Shown: positions 1-11,602, counted from the first letter of the stretch. The stretch: DNA of 64,000 nt from JAJZQZ01 sp963790415 (GCA_963790415.1 CAWBOK010000001.1:868001-932000); one strand, 5' to 3'. The notes: a model not told the origin generated them from the letters alone. Program-made: numbers and translations.

Positions 1-217
1 AGACTCGTCGAAGCGGGCGCCCCACGACGGGTGAGATTGCGCTGACATTCACAAACTAGTGCCTACCCAATATCTGTGCGCCCCAGCCGCTCCCTTGTCT
101 CACCGCGCCCTCGGCCGACGGCCACTTCCCCTGTGCCGTCGAACTGAGCACCTAGCTCCCGAGCTATCTCACCCTCAAACCATCCGGCGGGGTCGGAACT
201 CGACGCCCGCTGGGCGT
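1..217. other. left-edge stretch with no supported gene
   Basis: I see no convincing gene here. Open frames exist on both strands, but their products are Arg/Pro/Gly-rich and lack any recognisable domain, as expected for chance frames in GC-rich DNA. The YgjP-like peptidase gene ends at its right border, so this may be that gene's 3' flank. Confidence 0.4.
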
Positions 218-934
218 TCACCTTGCGGGCGGCCGCGCCCAGGCCGGCACGTACTGCCCCGCGGCCCGAGCCTCCCGCCGCAACTCCTCGCACATGGGCT
301 CCCGCCGGCGCAGTTCGGCCCAGAATGCAGGCGAATGGTCGTGGCGCAGAGTATGACACAACTCATGCAGGAGCACGTAGCGCACCAGCCGTGGCGGCAG
401 GAACAGAAGCGTCTGGTTGAGGCTCATCGCGCCCCTCCGCGAACAACTGCCCCACCGGGTGCGCTGCGCCCGGATCACCACCTCCGTATGGTGAAGACCT
501 TGCTCCCGGCCTACCGCGACGAGCCAGGGGATGAGGCTCTGCCGAGCCTTCCTGCCCAGCCACCGACTCAGTGCCATCCGGCAGGCCGCGCCGTCGGCCA
601 CCGAGCCGGACACGCGCAGAAGACCAGGCCCTCTCTGGGTGACGGTGACCCGAGTGGATGCGGTGGGCACGTACTCGACCGCCCACTCCTCGTCGAGCGC
701 CCGCAGCAGGATCGTGTGGGGCAGCCGGTCGGGCGGGTCGGCATCACGGGCGGCGCGCTCTTCACCGAAGCGGCGCTCGACGCGTGCGACCCAGCGCGCC
801 TTGTCACTCACCAACGCCGGCACGGCGTCAAGGTCGAACCCTTTCGGAACGACGACTTCCAGACCCCGCTCCAGACTCATTCGCAGGGTGACCCGTTTGG
901 CCCTCGGGCTTTCGCGGATGACGTACTCAGGCAA
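218..934 (-). CDS. YgjP/DUF45-family zinc metallopeptidase
   Basis: The 238-residue product ends in a gluzincin-like zinc site, HELCHTLRHDH at residues 190-200, with H190, H194 and H200 as likely ligands and E191 as the catalytic base. The WGSCS motif near residue 161 is typical of YgjP (M48-like, DUF45) proteins. There is no signal peptide or membrane segment, so it is probably cytoplasmic. The substrate of this family is not established. It lies 39 bp downstream of the aldo/keto reductase gene on the same strand and may be co-transcribed with it. Length is normal for the family. Confidence 0.88.
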   Translation of the reverse strand: MPEYVIRESPRAKRVTLRMSLERGLEVVVPKGFDLDAVPALVSDKARWVARVERRFGEERAARDADPPDRLPHTILLRALDEEWAVEYVPTASTRVTVTQRGPGLLRVSGSVADGAACRMALSRWLGRKARQSLIPWLVAVGREQGLHHTEVVIRAQRTRWGSCSRRGAMSLNQTLLFLPPRLVRYVLLHELCHTLRHDHSPAFWAELRRREPMCEELRREARAAGQYVPAWARPPAR

Positions 935-973
935 CGGTCAAGCGGGGTGCATCGGTCGCGTGGGGAGCAACGG

Positions 974-2120
974 TCACTCGAGGACGCCCACGGCTTCCTC
1001 GAGCATGTCCATGATCTCGATATGCTGCGGACACACCTCTTCGCACTGACCACACCTGGTGCAATTGGACGCCTTTCCCACGCCGCGAAGCAGGTACACG
1101 TCCCTCTCCCCCTGCACGTCACCGTACAGACCTGCGTCGTTGAGATATGCCAGCACCTCGGGGATGTCAACGCCGGAGGGACAGGGCATGCAGTACCGGC
1201 AGCCCGTGCAGTCGGCTTTGGTCATGGAGCGATAGACATGCGCGGCCCGCTCGATCAGACTGTGCTCGTCGGCGCTCAGCGAGCCAGGAAGACCTTCGTC
1301 CGCCGCTTCGACGTTCGCGATGACGTGTTCCATCGCGCTCATGCCGCTGAGCAACAGGCTCACCCCGGGGTCGTCCCATACGTACCGCAACGCCCATTCG
1401 ACCGGCGTGCGGGGGATCGGCGCGGTCTCCCAGACCGCCTGGACCGCCGGCGGGATGCGGTCCGCGAGCCTGCCGCCTCTGAGCGGCTCCATGACGATCA
1501 CGCCCAAGCCCTGTTCCGCCGCGTACCGAAGGCCCGCTCGCCCGGCCTGATAGGCCACATCCATGTAGTTGTACTGGATCTGACAGAACGCCCAGTCGTA
1601 GGCATCGACGATGGGCGCGAATGCCGGGGCGTCGTCGTGGAAGGAGAATCCCGCGTACCGGATCCTCCCGTCCGCGAGCGCAGCGTCCAGGAAGTCGAGC
1701 ACGCCCAGCGGCAGGAGCCTGCTCCACGAGCCCGCGGTCAGACCGTGGACGAGGTAGCAGTCGATATGGTCGGTCTGCAGGCGCTCCAACTGGCCGTTCA
1801 ACAGAGAGTCCATGTGTGCCCGCGATTCGACCAGCCAACTGGGCAACTTCGTGGCCAGCAGGACCTGTTCCCGATAGCCACCCCGCAACGCCTCGCCTAC
1901 GAACGGCTCGCTCATGCCCGGGGCGCCGTGCGTCACCCCGTGGTAGGGGAACGCGGTGTCCACGTAGTTGACGCCGTGTTCGATCGCGTAGTGCAGCATA
2001 TCGGTGGCCAAGGGAACATCGATCCGATCGCGCCTTCCGTCGATCACGGGCAGCCGCATGCAGCCGAAGCCGAGGATTCGAGACGTTCTCCCCGGTCCGG
2101 CCAAGTGCTCGGTACAGCAT
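974..2120 (-). CDS. aldo/keto reductase with C-terminal 2[4Fe-4S] domain (frameshifted near the start)
   Basis: The N-terminal TIM-barrel carries the aldo/keto reductase tetrad: Asp and Tyr in NYVDTAFPYHG, Lys in ATKLPSW and His in YLVHGL. The last 90 residues hold two ferredoxin-like cysteine sets, CTGCRYCMPCP and CTRCGQCEEVCP. This is the family of ferredoxin-linked aldo/keto reductases common in anaerobes; the substrate is unknown. The family start, MLYRALGRTGENVS, is encoded from the ATG at 2120 in one frame, while ILGFGCMRLP continues in another. One surplus base near 2078-2081 explains the break. I infer an indel error rather than a dead gene, because the rest is intact. Confidence 0.82.
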
Positions 2121-2207
2121 CCCGAAGCCCCCTATGGTCGTGCCTTCCGCTCTCCGGCATTCTGTTCGACAGCCACACATGATGCCACGGATGGCCGTCC
2201 GATGGGC

Positions 2208-2213
2208 TATACT
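2208..2213 (+). promoter_or_regulatory. putative -10 element (TATACT) for the DEAD-box helicase
   Basis: TATACT lies in the gap between the divergent aldo/keto reductase and helicase genes. If used, it gives a leader of about 110 nt before the helicase ATG. I see no good -35 element. Long leaders are common for cold-inducible helicases, but no specific regulatory structure was recognised. Confidence 0.4.
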
Positions 2214-2331
2214 CGGCCGCACAACACCGAAGACTCGGTTGTCCCCCGCGCTCTTTCCCGAAAAGACTCGACTGGATCAACTGCGTCTACAACCGCAGTG
2301 CGATCCGACGAGACGCACGGCAAGGAGCTTC

Positions 2332-3666
<1,335 letters not shown>

Positions 3667-3698
3667 TCGCCAAGTAGTTCCTTACGGTTTGACGTTTC

Positions 3699-3739
3699 AT
3701 CGGGGCGCCGTTGTCTTCAGGAGACGACGGCGCCCCGAT
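3699..3739 (+). terminator. hairpin terminator after the DEAD-box helicase
   Basis: Thirteen-base arms ATCGGGGCGCCGT and ACGGCGCCCCGAT at 3699-3711 and 3727-3739 form a very stable stem 33 bp after the helicase stop. There is no clear T-tract, which is usual in GC-rich genomes. Confidence 0.65.
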
Positions 3740-3849
3740 TGCACACTCGCCCGCCCACTCCCACTGAGCGTGCCGCTCCGCTAGAATCAGCGCCAGGCGG
3801 CGCGGCCCGCCGTTGCCGCCTGGCCAGCGCGGGACTCGAACGGGGGGAT

Positions 3850-4160
3850 TTGGGGGCCAACGCAGACGAGGTCAGACTGTACGGCTATCGCTGGGTTCTT
3901 CTCCTGGCCCTCATGTTCATCAACGTGACCATCCAGATACTCTGGATCTGCTTCGCCCCCGTCGCCGGCCAAGCCGCTACCTATTACAGCGTCTCAGAGC
4001 TGCAGGTCGGCCTTCTGGCCATGGTCTTCATGAGATCGTCTACATCCCCGTGTCGATACCGGCCTCCTGGGCCATCGACACGTTCGGTCCGCGCATGGCG
4101 ATGCAGATATCCGTGGTCTTCATCTACGCCATAGGGTGGCTGGACGGCGTGCTCGGGTCA
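3850..4160 (+). pseudogene. remnant of an MFS transporter (5' third only)
   Basis: From a TTG at 3850 the frame encodes YGYRWVLLLALMF and a first hydrophobic helix, then a second segment ending LLAMVF. The match continues in another frame from 4029 (HEIVYIPVSIPASWAIDTFG), so a one-base shift lies near 4029. Only about 100 of some 400 residues are present. The reading then runs into the 3' end of the convergent RND gene with no further transporter similarity. It resembles the N-terminus of FLVCR-like major facilitator proteins. TAGAAT at 3783-3788 could be its relic -10 element. The truncation is seen directly; that it is a non-functional remnant is inference. Confidence 0.7.
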
Positions 4161-4161
4161 C

Positions 4162-7100
4162 TCACGCCGTCGCCGGGGGACTCTCTGCCGGACGCACCTG
4201 CACCGTCGCCGACGGCGCCGCGACCGGACGCCGCCGCAGCCGGTCCAGGCTGAGGTAGACCACCGGTACCAGGATCAGGGTAAGAAGGGTCGAACTGACC
4301 AGCCCTCCGATGACGACCACCGCAAGGGGCCCGGACAAGAACGAGCCTTCCCCCATACCCAGAGCCATCGGCGCGAGCGCCAGGATGGTGGCCGAGGCGG
4401 TCATGAGGATGGGCCGCAACCTGCGGCGCGCGCCCTCAACCACTGCGGTGGGAGCATCCATACCCCGATCACGGAACTGCTCGATGAGGTCCAGCAGAAC
4501 GATGGCGTTCGTCACCACGATGCCGATCAGCATGAGTAGACCGATGAGACTGGGCATGCCCAAGCTGGTCCCCGTGATGAAGAGTGCCACCACCGCACCC
4601 ACGGCCGCAAAGGGGATACTCACGAGCAGGATCAGGGGGTTGAGCAGGCTGCGGAACGTGGCCACCATGATCAGGTACACAAGCAAGATCGCGATCAGCA
4701 TGGCGATGCCGAGAGAGGTGAACACTTCACCCATCTGCTCCGAGGCCCCTGCCATCTCCCAGCGGGCACCCGCCGGTAGTTTCAGATCTTTCAGGGCCGC
4801 CTTCACGGCGGTTGACGTCGCGCCCACGTTGTTGCTGGTGGCGGTGGCCGAGATGGTGACGGTGCGCGAGCCATCGGTGTGCGTGATCTGCACCGGCTCC
4901 TTGGTCTCGTTCACCGCTGCCACGCTCGAGAGAGTCGTCAGACCGGTGCCGCCCGGCAGTGGCAGGTTCTCAAGTTGCGCGGCGCCTCCACCCGGCACCA
5001 ACAGAGGCAGTGTGAGGACGGCGGGGACGGGACCCTGCTCGGTGGGCAACTGACCGATCGGCATGCCGTTCAGGACCAGGGCCACGTACTGCCCCACCTG
5101 CGCGGCGTCCAGCCCCGAAGCCGCCACCTTGGCCGGATCGACCTTCACCGCGATCTGCGGCCGGCTCTCGGAGAGGTTCGACGAGACGTTGGTCAGGTCG
5201 GGAACGCCGACCACCGTCCGCATCACCGTGGCGTTGGCTTCCTGCAAGACGGCCGGATCGTCGGCGTAGACACGCACCTGCACGAGTGAGTTGTCACCCA
5301 TGCTGCTGTCGCTGTCGGTGACGGAGATCTCCCCCGCGTCCTGCAAGGTCGCTACCTGCTGCCGGAGATCCGCGACGATGTCCGCTTTGGAACGCGACCC
5401 CTCGGTCGTGATGCTGTATTGCGCCCTCGCGGACGAGGCTTCCGTTCCCCCTCCAGGGCCGAAGAGCCCGCCGGTGCTGCCGATGGTGACCTGATAGGTG
5501 CCCACTCCATCGGTCTTGGCCAACACTTCCTCCACTTTGGCCGCCGCCTCGGCCGTGACCGCGGTCTCGGTCCCCGGCGGGAGTTGCTGCGTCAGTGTGA
5601 GGGTGTTCTGCGCGGAGTTGTCCAGCAGGTTGGTCTTGAGCTGTGGAACGAGCATCATGGAACCGGCGAAGACCGCCACGGCGGCGATGATGGTGATGAT
5701 CTTGTGGGAGATAGCCCAACGCAGCGCCGGCAGGTACGAGCGCTGAAGGGCTGTCGTGTCATCCTTCTCCTTATGAGGCACATGGCCGCGATTCAGCAGC
5801 CACGTGACCCCTACAGGCACGACGGTCATGGCGACGAGCAGACTGGCGAGCAACGCGAAGGTGACCGTGAGGGCGAAGGGGCGGAAGAACTCCGACGCGA
5901 TGCCGTGCACGAAACCCAGAGGCAGGAAGACCGCCACCGTGGTCAGCGTGCTGGCCGTCACCGCAGTCGTCACTTCCCGCGTGCCCTTTTCGGCGGCCGT
6001 CATGACGTCGTCGCCTTCCTGGATGTGCCGATACGAGTTCTCCAGCACGACGATGGAGTCGTCGATCACGCGCCCGATGGCGATGGTAAGGCCGGCCAAT
6101 GTCAGCATGTTGAGAGAGTAGCCCCGTCCCCAGAGGACGATCAGGGCGATGATCACGCTCAGAGGGATCGACATTCCCGCCACCACGGTGGAGCGCCAAC
6201 TGCGCAGGAAGAGCAGGATCACGAGGATGGCGAACACAGCTCCGATGAGGCCCTCGCGCCACATGGACGAGATGCTCTGCGTGATATACGGCGCTTGGTC
6301 GACCACCACGGTGACCGAGGAACCCGCCCCGAGGTCGGCCTGCAGCCCGGGAAGCAGTGCGGCGACGTCTTTGGAGATGTCGACCACGTTGCCGCTGCCC
6401 GCCTTGCTGATGGCGATGCCCACCGACGGCTTGCCGTTGGTGCGCGTGATCGAGGTCGCCGGGGTGGGTACGACCTGGATGTCGGCGACGTCGCCCAGCG
6501 TGACGGCTACCGGCGCCGCTGTCGGCGCCGACGTCGCGTCGGACGTAGCCGCGGCGCCCGCGGCGCCTGTGCCGCCGGTCCCCATGACGCCGGTCCCCCC
6601 CTTCACCGGCAGCGCCTTCAGCGCCTCGACGCCTGCCGCCTCACTGGTGACGCGCACCGGGACGGTCGCGCCGTCGCTGCTCAGACTACCCGCCGGCATC
6701 GATACGTTGGCCGACTGGAGGGCGGAGATCACCGCGGGCACGGCCACGCCATACTTCACCAGGGCGAGCGGCTTGAGCGCGATCGAGAGCTGCGAGCCCT
6801 GCACTCCCGACAAGGAGACATCGGCCACCCCAGGCACCTGCTGCAGCTGAGGAACCGCCTTCTGCTGGAGCAGGGCCGCGATCTGCTCGGGGGGAAGCGG
6901 CGAGCTCACGGCCAGCTGGATGACGGGAAAATCGCCGAAGTTCAGAGCCTTGACCTGAGGCTGCGACCCGATCGGAAGCGCCGCCTGCACTCGCTGAGTC
7001 GCCTGCTGGGCCGCGGCCTGCATGGCCGCCATGTCGGTGCCGTAGTCGAACAGGGCCACGATGATGCTGACGCCTTCGTTGGAGTACGAGTCGAGTTCCT

Positions 7101-7335
7101 TGAGCCCGACCAGACCCTTCATGCTGGTCTCGAGGGGGATGGTGATCCCGCGTTCCACGTCGGCGGGAGATGCCCCGGGCTGCATCGTGAAGACGGTGAG
7201 CGCCGGGTACTCGATGCTCGGCATGAGCTCCTGGCGCAGCCGGGTCATGGCGAAGAAGCCCACAACCAGGACTCCGATGACGGCCAGCGCCACCACCGAC
7301 CGGTTCCTCAAAGCCACGCGCGTCAACCAGCTCAT
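4162..7335 (-). CDS. RND-family efflux permease (AcrB/SwrC-like)
   Basis: This 1057-residue protein has the two-fold RND layout: an N-terminal helix (SVVALAVIGVLVVGFFAM), a large extracytoplasmic loop, a block of helices, then a repeat of the same. Family signatures include GRVIDDSIVVLENSYRH in helix 4 and MPSLIGLLMLIGIVVTNAIV in the second half. It should drive proton-coupled export of hydrophobic compounds. No adaptor or outer-membrane gene is nearby, as for SwrC/YerP of gram-positives. I prefer the ATG at 7335, preceded by gcgaggg, over a GTG at 7362. It is divergent from a marR gene with a palindrome between them, so MarR control is likely. Confidence 0.9.
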   Translation of the reverse strand: MSWLTRVALRNRSVVALAVIGVLVVGFFAMTRLRQELMPSIEYPALTVFTMQPGASPADVERGITIPLETSMKGLVGLKELDSYSNEGVSIIVALFDYGTDMAAMQAAAQQATQRVQAALPIGSQPQVKALNFGDFPVIQLAVSSPLPPEQIAALLQQKAVPQLQQVPGVADVSLSGVQGSQLSIALKPLALVKYGVAVPAVISALQSANVSMPAGSLSSDGATVPVRVTSEAAGVEALKALPVKGGTGVMGTGGTGAAGAAATSDATSAPTAAPVAVTLGDVADIQVVPTPATSITRTNGKPSVGIAISKAGSGNVVDISKDVAALLPGLQADLGAGSSVTVVVDQAPYITQSISSMWREGLIGAVFAILVILLFLRSWRSTVVAGMSIPLSVIIALIVLWGRGYSLNMLTLAGLTIAIGRVIDDSIVVLENSYRHIQEGDDVMTAAEKGTREVTTAVTASTLTTVAVFLPLGFVHGIASEFFRPFALTVTFALLASLLVAMTVVPVGVTWLLNRGHVPHKEKDDTTALQRSYLPALRWAISHKIITIIAAVAVFAGSMMLVPQLKTNLLDNSAQNTLTLTQQLPPGTETAVTAEAAAKVEEVLAKTDGVGTYQVTIGSTGGLFGPGGGTEASSARAQYSITTEGSRSKADIVADLRQQVATLQDAGEISVTDSDSSMGDNSLVQVRVYADDPAVLQEANATVMRTVVGVPDLTNVSSNLSESRPQIAVKVDPAKVAASGLDAAQVGQYVALVLNGMPIGQLPTEQGPVPAVLTLPLLVPGGGAAQLENLPLPGGTGLTTLSSVAAVNETKEPVQITHTDGSRTVTISATATSNNVGATSTAVKAALKDLKLPAGARWEMAGASEQMGEVFTSLGIAMLIAILLVYLIMVATFRSLLNPLILLVSIPFAAVGAVVALFITGTSLGMPSLIGLLMLIGIVVTNAIVLLDLIEQFRDRGMDAPTAVVEGARRRLRPILMTASATILALAPMALGMGEGSFLSGPLAVVVIGGLVSSTLLTLILVPVVYLSLDRLRRRPVAAPSATVQVRPAESPPATA

Positions 7336-7440
7336 CCACCCTCGCTCTCGCCGATGCCTCACCCGACTCCGGCCGCACTCACGGCGCCGAACCGAGCCCT
7401 CTTACCCCTCCCCTTGCACACTCATGGTGATGGGGTTAAT

Positions 7441-7456
7441 ATTCAACATTGTGAAT
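7441..7456. promoter_or_regulatory. MarR-type operator palindrome
   Basis: ATTCA-ACATTG-TGAAT forms a palindrome in an unusually AT-rich patch between the divergent RND pump and marR starts. It lies 21 bp before the marR TTG and about 105 bp before the RND ATG. MarR proteins typically bind such 16-20 bp palindromes to repress themselves and a divergent transporter. The site is seen directly; its use is inference. Confidence 0.6.
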
Positions 7457-7476
7457 TATACATGGAATAGAGCACT

Positions 7477-7944
7477 TTGACAGCCGGCGACGACAAGGTC
7501 TTCTCGCCCGAGGAACTCGCCGAGCTCGCCTACCAGATGCACCGTATGTGGCACGCGATCTTTCGGGGCGTGCATCCGCAGGGCCATCCCGAGCCGGCGC
7601 AGGCCCGGCACTATTGGGTCCTCGGCGCCCTGGTGGACGGCCCCCGACGCATGAGCGACCTGGCCGAATGCGCCCAGACGTCGCAGGCGTCGCTCACCGG
7701 CATCATCGACCGCCTGGAAGAACACGGCCTGGTGGAACGCGTGCGCTCGCGCGACGACCGCCGCGTGGTCGAGGTGACCCTCACCCCGGCCGGAGGTGAA
7801 GAGACCCGACGCGTGCGGAGCATGATCCTCGACAGCCTCGACCTGGTCCTCACTCCGCTCGCCACCCAGGAACGTCAACAGCTTCTCAGCCTCATCCGCA
7901 CGATCGCCGACCACCAGCCCTCGAGCCCCGACCGCACCTGTTAG
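7477..7944 (+). CDS. MarR-family transcriptional regulator
   Basis: The 155-residue protein has a winged helix-turn-helix: MSDLAECAQTSQASLTG is the helix pair and ERVRSRDDRRVVEVTLT is the wing with the DDRR motif. N- and C-terminal helices provide the dimer interface. It starts at a TTG (7477), immediately after the AT-rich operator patch. It probably represses both the divergent RND pump and the exporter gene 16 bp downstream, and is released by a small ligand. The ligand cannot be deduced. Length and motifs are normal. Confidence 0.88.
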   Translation: MTAGDDKVFSPEELAELAYQMHRMWHAIFRGVHPQGHPEPAQARHYWVLGALVDGPRRMSDLAECAQTSQASLTGIIDRLEEHGLVERVRSRDDRRVVEVTLTPAGGEETRRVRSMILDSLDLVLTPLATQERQQLLSLIRTIADHQPSSPDRTC

Positions 7945-7960
7945 AAAGCATCCCCGCCGA

Positions 7961-9677
7961 ATGCACCTGAGAGACCTACCCCATCGCAGCAAGATGTACA
8001 TCCTCGCTGGCGTCCTGCTGGCGATGCTGCTCGGCGCACTCGACGCCACCATCGTCGGCCCGGCGTTGCCCAGCATCGTGCGCGAGTTAGGGGGCATGCA
8101 GTACCTATCATGGGTGTTCATCATCTACTCCCTCACGTCCACCATCGCGATCCCGATCGTGGGGAAGCTCTCCGACCTCTACGGCCGCAAGTACTTCTAC
8201 CTCGGTGGCATCACGGTGTTCCTCGCGGGGTCGATGCTCTGCGGAACCGCCGGGTCGGCCTATCTCGACGACATCTTCACGGCTCTCACGGGCGCTCCTC
8301 ACGAGATGTTCCAGCTCATCGTGTTCCGCGGCCTTCAGGGTCTGGGTGCCGGGACCATGATGGCGAACGGCATGGCCATCATCGGCGACCTGTTCGCGCC
8401 TCGCGAACGGGGACGCTACCAGGGTCTGATGGGCGGCGTGTTCGGCCTGGCCTCGGTGATCGGCCCGGCCGTCGGCGGCTGGCTCACCGACAACCTCTCC
8501 TGGCGGTGGATCTTCTTCGTGAACCTGCCCATCGGACTGCTGGCTCTCGCAGTGCTCGCCGCGGTGATGACGAAGCCCGAGCACGGGCGGTCGCACTCTG
8601 TCGACTGGTGGGGCTCGCTCGCCCTGACTGCGGGACTCGTGCCGCTGTTGCTCGCTCTCAATTTGGGCGGCTCCAAGTACGCCTGGGATTCCGCAGTGAT
8701 CCTGGGCTTGTTCGCCGTAGCGTTTGCTTCCCTTCTCACCTTCGGGTTCCTGGAGCGGCGCGCTTCCGAGCCCATCCTCGACCTCGTGCTCTTCCGCGAC
8801 CGCGGGTTCTCGGCAAGCATGGTCGTGCTGTTCTTCTCCGGAGTGGGTATGTTCGGATCGATAATGTTCCTGCCCCTCTTCCTGCAGGTGGTCGTGGGTC
8901 GCAGCGCCGCGAGTTCGGGTGCCCTACTCATGCCCATGATGTTGGGGATGGTGGGGGCGTCGATCGTCACAGGACAACTCATAAGCCGCACGGGCCGCTA
9001 CAAGATCTTTGGCATCGTGGGCCTCGCCATCGCGTCGCTCGGCATGTTCCTCCTCTCCCGTCTTACCGTGGAGACCGGCAATGGCTCGGTGGCCCTCTAC
9101 ATGGTGCTCGTCGGCCTCGGGTCTCGGTGCCACGATGCCTCTCTTCACGATCTCGCTGCAGTCGCAGTATCCGAAGCGCATAGGCGAGGTCACCGCCGCC
9201 CAGCAGTTCTTCCGCTCGATCGGTGGCACCGTGGGAGTCGCGCTGCTGGGTGGAGTGATGAACTCGGTCTTCGCCCGCGAGTTGACGGCCCTGGTACAGC
9301 GCGACGCGGGTTCGTTCGGATCGGCGGCAGCCCAGCTCTCCGCCCTCGCGGCCGAACCGACCAAACTGCTCAACGCCGGTGCCCTGCAGACCCTCGCGGC
9401 AGCCATGCCTCCGGAAGCCAAGCCCCTGCTGGAACGCTTCTTCGCCGACGTGAAAGAAGCTCTCGCCACAGGCATCTCCCGAACCTTCTTCTGGGGCTTC
9501 ATCCTCATCGGGATCGCGTTCATCGCCATGTGGTTCGTGCGTGAAGTGCCGTTGGCGGATCACCCGCACCTCGACAGCGCCTCCGAGATCGGCGCCGAGA
9601 TCCTGGCCGAGGAGGCGATGCAGCCGGCCGAACACGAACCGGTCATCGTGGGCGGACCGGAGGCGGCGACCTCGTAG
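7961..9677 (+). CDS. MFS multidrug exporter, DHA2/EmrB-QacA type (frameshifted)
   Basis: The frame from ATG 7961 shows major facilitator motifs: LGALDATIVGPALPSIV in helix 1 (motif D1 of 14-helix pumps), GKLSDLYGRKYFYLGG (motif A) and a motif-C-like FGLASVIGPAVGGWLTD. At about 9115-9120 the reading changes frame, and LGATMPLFTISLQSQYPKR continues to the stop at 9677. The corrected protein is about 570 residues with 14 helices, normal for the family. The break lies in ggcctcgggtctcgg and looks like a one-base indel. It is co-oriented with marR upstream, so it is likely part of the same drug-responsive regulon. Confidence 0.82.
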
Positions 9678-9684
9678 CCCTAGG

Positions 9685-9702
9685 AGGCTGTTGAGAACCT
9701 AG
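9685..9702. repeat. terminal fragment of the AGGCTG palindromic element
   Basis: AGGCTGTTGAGAACCTAG resembles one end of the element found complete at 52434, 53900 and 56682. It lies between the convergent MFS and SulP genes. Its CTAG supplies the SulP stop codon on the minus strand. Confidence 0.55.
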
Positions 9703-11465
9703 CTGTCGGCGGGGGCGGAACCCGAGCGGACCACGTCCGCGGCCTCTTCCCAGTCGGTCCACCCTACTCCGGCCGTTCGCACGTAGGCCTTTACGGCCAC
9801 ACCGACCGTCGGGAAGAACCGCCCGGGCCCCAAGCGATCCACGAGCCCGTACCGTTCGAGCCGGTCCTTCACCGGGTCTTTCAGCTCGGCGAAGGCGAGT
9901 TCTACGCCCGCGACGTCGAGTTCCGCCGCCAGCTCCTCCAGCATGTCGGCGGCCGTCGTGTCGACATCGGTGATCGGCTCAGCCGCGACGATCACCCACC
10001 GCGCGGGCGGCTCGGCCTCGCCGACAAGATGCCTGACCTTCTCGCCGAACAGATGTGCATTGGCGAAGAACAAGGGCGCGTCGAATCGATAGAGGATGAG
10101 CCCCGGAACCTGTTCGGCCGATTCATAGCGCCCGATATCGTGGTAGCCCTTGACACCCGGAGCACGCCCCAGCAACGCATCGTGGGGCCACCACGCCAGC
10201 CGGATGAAGTTGAGCAGCGAGAGACCGACCCCGATCGCGATACCCCGCAGCACCCCCAGGAGGGCCACACTCAGGAAGGCCGCCATGGACAGCCAGAACT
10301 CCGCCTGCCTCTCCCGGAAGAGCCTACGGACTCCCTTGACCTCGGCCAGGCCGATCGCGGCGGCGATGACCACCGCTCCCAGCGCCGCCATCGGCAGATT
10401 GGTCAGCAAGGCCGGCGCGAACACGAGAAGGCAGGCGACCGCCGCCGCGCCGACCAGTCCGGTGATTTGAGTCTTGGCTCCCGCCGACTCGGCAACCGGC
10501 GTGCGGGAAGCGCTGCTGCTGATCGGGAATCCCTGGAAGAGCCCGGTGAAGGCGTTCGCGATGCCGAGCGCGACCATCTCCCGGTTAGGATCCACCGTGT
10601 GCCCGGCGCGGACGGCGAAGGTGCGCGAGATGACGCTGGTGTCGGTGAATGCCACCAGGGAGATGCCCGCGGCACCCACGAGTAGAAGTCCCACGTCCGA
10701 CCAACGCAGCGAGGGAAGGACCAGTGACGGTAGGCCGCGCGGGACCGGGCCGACCACGGCTATGCCCTGCTCGGCGAGTCCGAACACACCGACCGCTACG
10801 GTGGCGAGGACCACAGCCAGGAGTATCCCCGGAACCCGAGGCGCCCAGCGCTTGAGCACGAGGATGAGCGCCAGACTACCCAACCCCAGGGCGAGCGAGG
10901 TCGGATTGGTCAACCCGGCCGCCACGCCCCGCGCTATCTCCACGACACGCCCCACCAGATTGGTGGATTCCACCGAGAAACCGAGCACATTGGGCACCTG
11001 GCCCACCAAGACGGTGAGGGCGATGCCGTTGACGAAGCCGTAGCGCACGGGCTTTGAGAGGAGCTCGGTGATGAATCCGAGGCGCGCCACGCCTGTCGCG
11101 ATGAGCATCAGCCCCACGAAGATGCCAAGCGCTCCGGCCAGAGCCACGGTCCGCGCACTATCGCCCGCGGCCAACGGGAGCAGGGCGGCGGCGATCAGCG
11201 GTGACAGCGCCGAGTCGGGCCCCAGCACCAAGATGCGCGAGGGACCGAAGATCGCGTAGGCTGTCAAAGGAACCACTGTGGCATACAGCCCGTAGATGGG
11301 CGGGAGACCTGAGGCTTCCGCGTACGCCATGCCGGCAGGCACCAACAGCGCGCTCAGGATCAGACCGGCCTGAATGTCGCTGCGTACGAAGGACCACCGG
11401 TATCCGCGCAACATCTTCAGCCCGGGCAGCCAACTCCCCACGCCGGTGTCACGGCCGTCACTCAT
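9699..11465 (-). CDS. SulP-family anion transporter with STAS domain
   Basis: The 588-residue protein starts with the SulP hallmark region (LSALLVPAGMAYAEASGLPP, residues about 34-53), followed by 10-12 hydrophobic helices. A cytoplasmic STAS domain occupies roughly residues 440-560 (LILYRFDAPLFFANAHLF, with VDTTAADML after it). SulP proteins move sulfate, bicarbonate or other anions by proton or sodium symport or exchange; the substrate here cannot be assigned. It starts at ATG 11465. Its 3' end converges on the MFS exporter. Length and layout are normal. Confidence 0.92.
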   Translation of the reverse strand: MSDGRDTGVGSWLPGLKMLRGYRWSFVRSDIQAGLILSALLVPAGMAYAEASGLPPIYGLYATVVPLTAYAIFGPSRILVLGPDSALSPLIAAALLPLAAGDSARTVALAGALGIFVGLMLIATGVARLGFITELLSKPVRYGFVNGIALTVLVGQVPNVLGFSVESTNLVGRVVEIARGVAAGLTNPTSLALGLGSLALILVLKRWAPRVPGILLAVVLATVAVGVFGLAEQGIAVVGPVPRGLPSLVLPSLRWSDVGLLLVGAAGISLVAFTDTSVISRTFAVRAGHTVDPNREMVALGIANAFTGLFQGFPISSSASRTPVAESAGAKTQITGLVGAAAVACLLVFAPALLTNLPMAALGAVVIAAAIGLAEVKGVRRLFRERQAEFWLSMAAFLSVALLGVLRGIAIGVGLSLLNFIRLAWWPHDALLGRAPGVKGYHDIGRYESAEQVPGLILYRFDAPLFFANAHLFGEKVRHLVGEAEPPARWVIVAAEPITDVDTTAADMLEELAAELDVAGVELAFAELKDPVKDRLERYGLVDRLGPGRFFPTVGVAVKAYVRTAGVGWTDWEEAADVVRSGSAPADS

Positions 11466-11602
11466 TGCGGTGGACGGCTCGTCAGACCACCACGCACACG
11501 GCGGCGCACATATCGCTATCTGTCTGCGGCTTCATGGTGGATGTCGCTACCGTACCAGGGCGGCCGCGCCGCGGCAACAGAGGCTCGGCGTCGCCCCCGA
11601 GG

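Noticed and set aside
59..2182. Long plus-strand open frame of about 700 codons
   Set aside because: It is antisense to the YgjP-like peptidase and aldo/keto reductase, is Arg/Pro/His-rich, and shows no domain; it is a GC-rich shadow frame.
5419..7470. Plus-strand open frame of 683 codons
   Set aside because: It lies antisense to the RND permease and has the His/Arg/Gly-rich composition of a shadow frame.
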